Assembly (NCBI GenBank): GCA_022560365.1
Contig: JADFTG010000022.1
Location: 1 to 10,254, forward strand
From: Chloroflexota bacterium
GTDB lineage: Bacteria > Chloroflexota > Dehalococcoidia > SM23-28-2 > RBG-16-64-32
DNA length: 10,254 nt
Direction: 5' to 3'
Part shown: piece after piece, positions 5,528-10,254 of the stretch
Position numbering within the stretch: position 1 is the first letter of the stretch
Layout: every line of letters starts with the position of its first letter
Notes under the pieces: generated by a model
Databases searched by the model: none
Told to the model about the DNA's origin: nothing
Seen by the model: only the letters and a program-made list of their open reading frames with translations
Translations under genes and position numbers: made by a program

Positions 5528-6310
5528 ATGACGCGCAGCACCATGGCCGAGCAGCCTGCGCCCACTCCGAGTGAGACGCGGGGCGATGGGGCCCTGACGA
5601 TCATCGAGCACCTGAAGGAGTTGCGTTACCGGGTGATGATGTCGTCGATCGGCGTCGTCATCGGGCTGGTGATCTCGGCGATCTTCGCGGACGACTTCAT
5701 CGCACTGCTGAAGGAGCCGGCGGAGGAGCAGCACCCCGGTCTGCAGCTGCAGTTCATCGAGCCGTTCGAGAACTTCGTAACGTACTTCCGCGTGTCGCTG
5801 CTGGGCGGTCTCGTCGTGGGCATGCCGGTAATCGTCTACCACGGGCTGCGCTTCGTGACGCCGGCTCTGCGCGGGAGTGAGCGCCTGTGGCTGTACGGCA
5901 CGGTCGTCGGCTCGACGGTGCTGTTCCTGGGCGGCGTGGCGTTCGCGTATTTCATCGCACTGCCGCCGGCGTTGAACTTCCTGCTGAACTTCAACAACGA
6001 CCTGGCGGAGCCGAACATCCGCATCGGGAGTTATGTCGACTTCGTGACACGGCTGCTCTTCTGGACGGGCGTCTCGTTCCAAACGCCGCTGATCGTCATG
6101 TTCTTCGCACGCATCGGCCTCGTGCGCGCATCCCAGCTGCTGGCGTGGTGGCGCCTGGCGATCGTAGCGGCCTTCCTCGTCGCGGCGATCGTAACGCCGT
6201 CGATCGACCCGGTGACACAGTCGCTCGTGGCGGGGCCGATCATCGTGCTCTATTTCTTTGGGATCGCACTGGCGCTGATCGTGCAGCCGAGGCGCCCGAA
6301 AGAGCAATAG
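5528..6310 (+). CDS. tatC: Twin-arginine translocase subunit TatC
   Basis: Polytopic core of the Tat translocon that recognises twin-arginine signal peptides. The 260-residue product shows HLKELRYR (28-35, cytoplasmic N-terminus before helix 1), FVTPAL plus ER (109-119, first cytoplasmic loop, with the signal-binding Glu118), GSYVDFVTRLLF, and TPSIDPVTQ (223-231, conserved Asp227). About six hydrophobic segments can be traced: 37-54, 89-110, 122-145, 169-198, 207-223 and 232-252. The polar residue of the GVSFE motif in E. coli TatC (Glu170) is Gln185 here (GVSFQTPL). The N-terminus has about 20 hydrophilic extra residues; the ATG at 5543 (residue 6) is an alternative start, and neither has a good Shine-Dalgarno. 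It probably forms a transcription unit with the upstream tatB. Confidence 0.94.
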   Translation: MTRSTMAEQPAPTPSETRGDGALTIIEHLKELRYRVMMSSIGVVIGLVISAIFADDFIALLKEPAEEQHPGLQLQFIEPFENFVTYFRVSLLGGLVVGMPVIVYHGLRFVTPALRGSERLWLYGTVVGSTVLFLGGVAFAYFIALPPALNFLLNFNNDLAEPNIRIGSYVDFVTRLLFWTGVSFQTPLIVMFFARIGLVRASQLLAWWRLAIVAAFLVAAIVTPSIDPVTQSLVAGPIIVLYFFGIALALIVQPRRPKEQ

Positions 6311-6311
6311 C

Positions 6312-6326
6312 GCCGGTTTGACCGGC
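6312..6326 (+). repeat. Inverted repeat overlapping the udg -35 element
   Basis: GCCGGT, a TTG centre, then ACCGGC is a perfect 6-bp palindrome beginning two bases after the tatC stop. It contains the TTGACC -35 hexamer. It could be an operator, a short 3' hairpin for tatC, or chance. Confidence 0.4.
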
Positions 6327-6346
6327 AGATAGGCCGCGCGTATCAT
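6318..6346 (+). promoter_or_regulatory. Near-consensus promoter giving a leaderless udg transcript
   Basis: TTGACC (6318-6323, 5 of 6), an exact 17-base spacer, then TATCAT (6341-6346, 4 of 6). The GTG start at 6355 is eight bases after the -10, so transcription should begin within about two bases of the start codon, leaving no room for a Shine-Dalgarno. This is the best promoter by spacing in the window and likely drives udg-rnjA-ftsK. Confidence 0.6.
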
Positions 6347-6354
6347 CGGCAATA

Positions 6355-6963
6355 GTGACAGAGCTTGAGACCCTCTACACGAAGATCATCACGTGTGAGT
6401 CCTGCGGCCTCTGCAAAACGCGCACTCACGCGGTCCCCGGCGAAGGCGCAGAGAACGCCGAGATCATGTTCGTCGGCGAGGGGCCGGGATTCCACGAGGA
6501 TCAGCAGGGCCGCCCGTTCGTCGGAGCGGCCGGCAAGTTCCTGGAAGAGTTGCTGGGCTCGATCAACCTGACCCGATCTGACGTCTACATCTGCAACGTC
6601 GTCAAATGCCGCCCGCCCGGCAACCGCGACCCGATGCCGGAAGAGGTGGATGCCTGCCGCCCGTACCTCCTGCGCCAGATCGAGCTGATTGACCCGACGC
6701 TGATCGTGACGCTGGGGCGCTTTTCGCTCTCCTGGTTCTTCCCGCGCGACTCGATCGGCAAGGTGCGCGGCAGCCTGCGCCAGATGGGCGGCCGTCACTA
6801 CTATCACGTCTATCATCCGGCGGCGGCGCTGCATAACGGCAACCTGCGGCAGGTGATTCTGGACGACTTCGCGAAGATCCCGCTGACGCTGGAGAAGATT
6901 CGCGAGGGTCAGCCGGTCGCGGCGGCGGCGCCCGCTTCGGTGGAACAGGGGCGGCTCTTCTAG
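6355..6963 (+). CDS. udg: Family 4 uracil-DNA glycosylase with an iron-sulfur cluster
   Basis: Removes uracil arising from cytosine deamination or misincorporation, starting base-excision repair. It is a 202-residue product from a GTG start. Family 4 (UDGa) marks are the four cluster cysteines, best assigned as Cys14, Cys17, Cys85 and Cys101, from CESC, VKCRPPGNRDP and ACRPYL; motif A GEGPG (41-45) followed by GRPFVGAAGKFLEELL; and motif B HPAAAL (154-159). Cys20 and Cys80 are extra. The last 15 residues are an Ala-rich linker ending SVEQGRLF; that ending resembles a beta-clamp-binding peptide (Q-x-x-L-F type), but this is inference. rnjA starts three bases after its stop. The thermostable archaeal and Thermus enzymes belong to this family, which is also common in mesophiles. 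Confidence 0.93.
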   Translation: MTELETLYTKIITCESCGLCKTRTHAVPGEGAENAEIMFVGEGPGFHEDQQGRPFVGAAGKFLEELLGSINLTRSDVYICNVVKCRPPGNRDPMPEEVDACRPYLLRQIELIDPTLIVTLGRFSLSWFFPRDSIGKVRGSLRQMGGRHYYHVYHPAAALHNGNLRQVILDDFAKIPLTLEKIREGQPVAAAAPASVEQGRLF

Positions 6964-6966
6964 CGT

Positions 6967-8634
6967 ATGGCGCAGAAGTTGCGGGTGATCCCGTTCGGGG
7001 GCCTGGGTGAGATCGGCAAGAACATGCTCGCCCTGGAGACGAACGAGGACATGATAGTGATCGACTCTGGGCTGATGTTCCCGGAGGAAGACATGCTGGG
7101 CGTTGATCTGGTAATCCCGGACGTCACCTACATCAAGGAGCGCCTGAAGAAGCTGCGCGGCATTCTCATCACGCACGGACACGAGGACCACGTTGGCGCC
7201 CTGCCCTACGTGCTGCCGGCGCTGCGCGCGCCCAACGGGCAGCTGCCGACGGTCTACTGCACGCCGCTGACGCACGGCCTGATCACGGTGAAGCTGGAAG
7301 AGCACAAGCTGCTGAAGAAGGCGAACCTGAAGATGGTCGAGCCGGGAGACACCGTGAAGCTGGGCAATATGACGGCGGAGTGGATCCACATCACGCACAG
7401 CATTCCGGACTCGACGTCGATCGCCGTGAAGACGCCGCTGGGCACCGTATTCCACACGGGAGACTTCAAGTTCGACCACACGCCGGTGATGGGCGATCCG
7501 CCGGACCTGATGCGCATCGCTCAGATCGGGCAGGAGGGCGTCCTCCTGCTGCTGTCAGACTCGACCTACGCCGACACGGAAGGCTACACGCCTTCGGAGA
7601 GGTCTATCTCAGATACGCTGGACCGGATCATGGCAACGGCCGATGGGCGCGTGATCGTCGCCACGTTCGCGTCGCTGATCTCGCGGGTGCAGCAGGTGAT
7701 CGACGCGGCGGAGCACAACGGCCGCCGTGTGTTCGTCACCGGCCGCAGCATGATGAATAACGTGCGAATGGCGCTGGAGCAGGACTATCTGCGCGCCGTG
7801 GACGACCCTCTGCAGCCGCTGGACCGAATGAGGAAGCTGAGGCCGGAGCAGATCGTGCTCCTAACGACGGGCGCGCAGGGCGAGCCGTCGTCGGCACTGG
7901 TGAGGATGGCGAACCGGGACCATCGGCACATCGATATCGTGCCCGGAGACACGGTTGTGTTCTCATCTTCGGCGATCCCGGGCAACGAGCAGCTGATCAA
8001 CCGGACGATCAACAACCTTCACCGGCTGGGCGCGCACGTGCTCTTCAGCCGCATCGCGAACGTGCACGTGCGTGGACACGCGGCGCAGGAAGAGCTGAAG
8101 CTGATGATCAGCCTGACGCGGCCGGAGTACTTCGTGCCGGTGCACGGCGAGTACCGCCACCTGGTGATGCACTCACACCTCGCGCGCTCGATGGGCGTTC
8201 CGCCGGACAACGTCTTCACGATGGAGGACGGCGACGTGCTGGAGATCGACCGCCACCGGGCGCGCGTGGCAGAGCAGATTCCCGCCGACTTCGTATACGT
8301 GGACGGCCTTGCGGTGGGCGTCGACAACGTGGTGCTGCGCGACCGCAAGCTGCTTTCGGGGGACGGAGTGATCATCGCGATTGTATCTATCGACAGGCAT
8401 ACGGGTAAACCAATTGGCCGCCCGGACGTTGTATCTAGAGGATTTATAGAAGCTGACATGTCGGACAGCCTGATGGAAAAGGCCCGCGATGTCGTCGAAG
8501 AGGCGCTGGCGGGTCGGGAACACGTTGCCGACCGGGCGGACTTCAACGCCCGGGTGCATGATGCGTTGTCCCGCTATCTGTACAAGCAAACGCGGCGCCG
8601 GCCGATGATCCTACCGTTCTGCGTGGAGATTTAA
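6967..8634 (+). CDS. rnjA: Ribonuclease J
   Basis: Metallo-beta-lactamase/beta-CASP ribonuclease with endonuclease and 5'-to-3' exonuclease activity, central to mRNA decay and rRNA maturation in bacteria without RNase E-based turnover. The 555-residue length is typical. The metal site is seen as HGHEDH (70-75), His144 (ITHSIPDS) and Asp166 (HTGDFKFD). The beta-CASP insert carries SDSTYAD (197-203), VATFASLISRVQQ and TTGAQGEP (300-307), and the return to the lactamase fold has GHAAQEEL (370-377) and VHGEYRHL (392-399). The C-terminal domain ends RRRPMILPFCVEI, complete for the family. The start follows udg by three bases. Around 8381-8460 G+C drops to about 46% with AT-ending codons (GTA TCT AGA GGA TTT ATA) over the conserved ISRGF-like segment. 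Confidence 0.96.
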   Translation: MAQKLRVIPFGGLGEIGKNMLALETNEDMIVIDSGLMFPEEDMLGVDLVIPDVTYIKERLKKLRGILITHGHEDHVGALPYVLPALRAPNGQLPTVYCTPLTHGLITVKLEEHKLLKKANLKMVEPGDTVKLGNMTAEWIHITHSIPDSTSIAVKTPLGTVFHTGDFKFDHTPVMGDPPDLMRIAQIGQEGVLLLLSDSTYADTEGYTPSERSISDTLDRIMATADGRVIVATFASLISRVQQVIDAAEHNGRRVFVTGRSMMNNVRMALEQDYLRAVDDPLQPLDRMRKLRPEQIVLLTTGAQGEPSSALVRMANRDHRHIDIVPGDTVVFSSSAIPGNEQLINRTINNLHRLGAHVLFSRIANVHVRGHAAQEELKLMISLTRPEYFVPVHGEYRHLVMHSHLARSMGVPPDNVFTMEDGDVLEIDRHRARVAEQIPADFVYVDGLAVGVDNVVLRDRKLLSGDGVIIAIVSIDRHTGKPIGRPDVVSRGFIEADMSDSLMEKARDVVEEALAGREHVADRADFNARVHDALSRYLYKQTRRRPMILPFCVEI

Positions 8635-8642
8635 CACCCGCT

Positions 8643-10254
8643 ATGTCTGTAAGGACCAAGCGGCGGCCTTCGCGCCGCGTCTCATCGAGCTACCGTCCGC
8701 GATCCAGCCCGGCGCGCAAGCGCCCGCCAAAGCGATCCGGCCGCGGGCCTTCGACGGGAACGCGGCTGCTGGCGGTCGCGGCCGGCGTTGTCATCGGCCT
8801 GATCCTCGTCTTCGCCTTCCTCGACCCACTCGTTAGCGCAGCGGAGGCAGTGCTGCGTACGCTTGGCCTTGGCGTTGCGCTCGTGGCCGCCGTCGCGGTC
8901 GCGGATATCTTCGTGGCGAGGCGCCAGCCCGAGCTGAGGCTGAGTTCCCTTCGCGTCGTCTTCGGCGCGCATTTGCTCGCGCTGTTCGTCTTCGGCGGCG
9001 GCGGCTTCCTCAAGCCGGATTGGTCGATCGGAGAGGTGCAGTTCGCGGAGGTATCGCTCGGCGGAAATCTGGGGAAGTTCTTCGCGGGCAGCCTCCCTGG
9101 CGGCGCCGCGTGGGCCGCGATCGGCGTGGCCGGGGTTTCGTTCGTCTCCCCCACCCGTGCACGGCAGGTCGTTGACGGCGTTTTCGCGGCTCTGAAGTGG
9201 GTGGCCTCGCTGGAGATACCACAGCGGACGTGGCGCGGCCTGCGATCGTTCTTCACGGCGCTGGTGCCGCAGGGCGAAGACGAGTACGAAAAGCAGATGC
9301 TGGAGGAGCCTTACGTCCCAAAGCTGGATGAAGAGTGGCAGGAGACGCCGCCGGAGGTCATCGAGGAGGCGGAGGAGGAAGCGGAGCCTGCCGAAGAAGA
9401 GCCGGAGCCCACCTCCGAGCTGCTGATAACGGCGGAGCCCGAGGAGGAAGCGGCCGGCTACCAGCGCACGCTGCTGATGGGCCGCCCGGCGGGTCGCGGC
9501 TGGGAGCTGCCGCCACTGGGCGAGCTGGCCGAGGCGGCCGAACTGGAAGTGCGCCCGGCCGACAACGAAGCGCGGTCGCGGCTGATCGTCGAGACGCTGG
9601 CGTCGTTCGGCGTCGACTCACGGGTGGTGTCGATCAGCCAGGGGCCAACGGTGACGCAGTTCGGCGTCGAGCCGGGATGGGACATCAAGACACGGCGGGT
9701 AGCGGTCCGCGACGAGAACGGCAGGCAGGTCATAGACAAGGACGGCAAGCCGGTCTCGCGCACGGAAGTGACGTCCAAGACGCGGGTGCGCGTGAACAAG
9801 GTGACGAACCTGGCGAACGACCTGGCGCTGGCGCTGGCCGCGCCGACTATTCGCATCGAAGCACCGGTTCCGGGCAAGCCGATCATCGGCATCGAGGTGC
9901 CCAACAACACGTCGTCGCTGGTCTCGCTGCGCAGCGTGATCGAGAGCACGGCGTTCGCGAAGGCGAACGCGAAGACGAAGATCGCGATCGCGCTGGGGAA
10001 GGGCGTCTCCGGCGAGTCCGTGGCAGCCGACCTTTCGAAGATGCCGCACCTCCTGATCGCCGGCGCGACGGGCAGCGGCAAGAGCGTCTGCATCAACTCG
10101 ATCATCGCCTGCTTCCTCCTCCACAACACGCCGGAGGAGCTGCGGCTCGTTCTCGTCGACCCGAAGCGCGTGGAGCTTACGACGTTCTCCACTATCCCCC
10201 ACCTGGCGTTCTCCAAGGTGATCACGGACGTCGAGGAGGTGCCGGGCGTGCTGC
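8643..10254 (+). CDS. ftsK: DNA translocase FtsK/SpoIIIE, 3' end outside the window
   Basis: Membrane-anchored ATPase that pumps double-stranded DNA to finish chromosome segregation at the division septum. From the ATG at 8643, eight bases after rnjA, 537 codons are readable to the edge. An Arg/Lys-rich tail (1-40) precedes about four hydrophobic segments (43-62, 72-91, 102-122, 152-169). An acidic Glu/Pro linker spans about 210-271. The alpha domain is recognisable in SFGVDSRVVSISQGPTVTQF and ANDLALALAAPTIRIEAPVPG. The beta motor has Walker A GATGSGKS (474-481) and Walker B LVLVDPKRVEL (Asp506), then runs off the window. Between VEPGW (342-346) and the VTNL before the DLALALAA helix there are about 32 extra charged residues absent from SpoIIIE. 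The gamma DNA-recognition domain, if present, lies outside. Confidence 0.95.
   Translation, partial: MSVRTKRRPSRRVSSSYRPRSSPARKRPPKRSGRGPSTGTRLLAVAAGVVIGLILVFAFLDPLVSAAEAVLRTLGLGVALVAAVAVADIFVARRQPELRLSSLRVVFGAHLLALFVFGGGGFLKPDWSIGEVQFAEVSLGGNLGKFFAGSLPGGAAWAAIGVAGVSFVSPTRARQVVDGVFAALKWVASLEIPQRTWRGLRSFFTALVPQGEDEYEKQMLEEPYVPKLDEEWQETPPEVIEEAEEEAEPAEEEPEPTSELLITAEPEEEAAGYQRTLLMGRPAGRGWELPPLGELAEAAELEVRPADNEARSRLIVETLASFGVDSRVVSISQGPTVTQFGVEPGWDIKTRRVAVRDENGRQVIDKDGKPVSRTEVTSKTRVRVNKVTNLANDLALALAAPTIRIEAPVPGKPIIGIEVPNNTSSLVSLRSVIESTAFAKANAKTKIAIALGKGVSGESVAADLSKMPHLLIAGATGSGKSVCINSIIACFLLHNTPEELRLVLVDPKRVELTTFSTIPHLAFSKVITDVEEVPGVL

Noticed and set aside
5231..6352. Long minus-strand open frame (373 codons) opposite tatB and tatC
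   Set aside because: The translation is Arg/Asp/His/Gln-rich low-complexity with no family features. It mirrors G+C-rich codons of two confidently identified genes.
6343..7479. Long minus-strand open frame (378 codons) opposite udg and rnjA
   Set aside because: It has the same shadow composition, with no motif, and lies opposite two well-supported genes.
8625..8642. Possible leaderless promoter (TTTAAC) directly before ftsK
   Set aside because: It overlaps the end of rnjA, has no -35 at proper spacing, and matches the -10 consensus poorly; read-through from rnjA is simpler.
9458..10225. Minus-strand frames opposite ftsK
   Set aside because: ftsK is continuous and motif-complete on the plus strand here; the antisense frames have no recognisable domain.

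Overview
The window is a GC-rich bacterial segment carrying mostly core housekeeping genes. By hand count it is about 65% G+C over several sampled lines of 841-1260, and most of the rest looks similar. The gene set fits a Chloroflexota (Dehalococcoidia-like) genome: a DUF177 gene next to rpmF, a short TatB-like/TatC pair, a family 4 uracil-DNA glycosylase beside RNase J, and an FtsK with an insert in its alpha domain. That lineage call is inference from gene content and protein style, not from a marker gene. I see no tRNA, rRNA, CRISPR array, transposase or complete mobile element.

Layout, left to right. Positions 1-794 (minus strand) are anomalous. The first 40 codons of a serine-recombinase-like protein run in frame into the C-terminal part of the flagellar export protein FlhA. 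The FlhA frame then breaks by one base near 505-508 and runs off the left edge. This stretch is about 58% G+C (381 of 660 bases at 1-660). Next, on the minus strand, comes a coiled-coil zinc-ribbon protein (796-1512). It diverges from a plus-strand run across a short intergenic region with two back-to-back promoter candidates.

The plus-strand run starts with DUF177/YceD (1641-2168) and rpmF for ribosomal protein L32 (2170-2373). Then comes a 64-residue membrane-anchored protein with four cysteines (2407-2601). Fatty-acid synthesis genes follow: fabD (2614-3584, broken by a one-base frameshift at about 2827), fabG (3577-4323), nusB (4326-4745) and acpP (4758-5021). FabD loads malonyl groups onto the acyl carrier protein AcpP, and FabG reduces the beta-ketoacyl-AcpP formed by condensation. 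The plsX and fabH genes that often sit here are absent. After two tandem hairpins come tatB-like (5103-5501) and tatC (5528-6310), which form a twin-arginine protein exporter.

A near-consensus promoter whose predicted start point almost coincides with a GTG codon then drives the udg gene (6355-6963). It is followed closely by rnjA (6967-8634) and ftsK (8643 to the right edge, cut just after Walker B). These act in DNA repair, RNA processing and chromosome segregation.

The points most worth a second look are the recombinase/FlhA junction (a likely assembly chimera or foreign insertion), two single-base frameshifts, the repeated leaderless promoter geometry, the small Cys4 membrane protein, and lineage-style inserts in AcpP and FtsK. 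I did not find evidence for a new multi-gene system.
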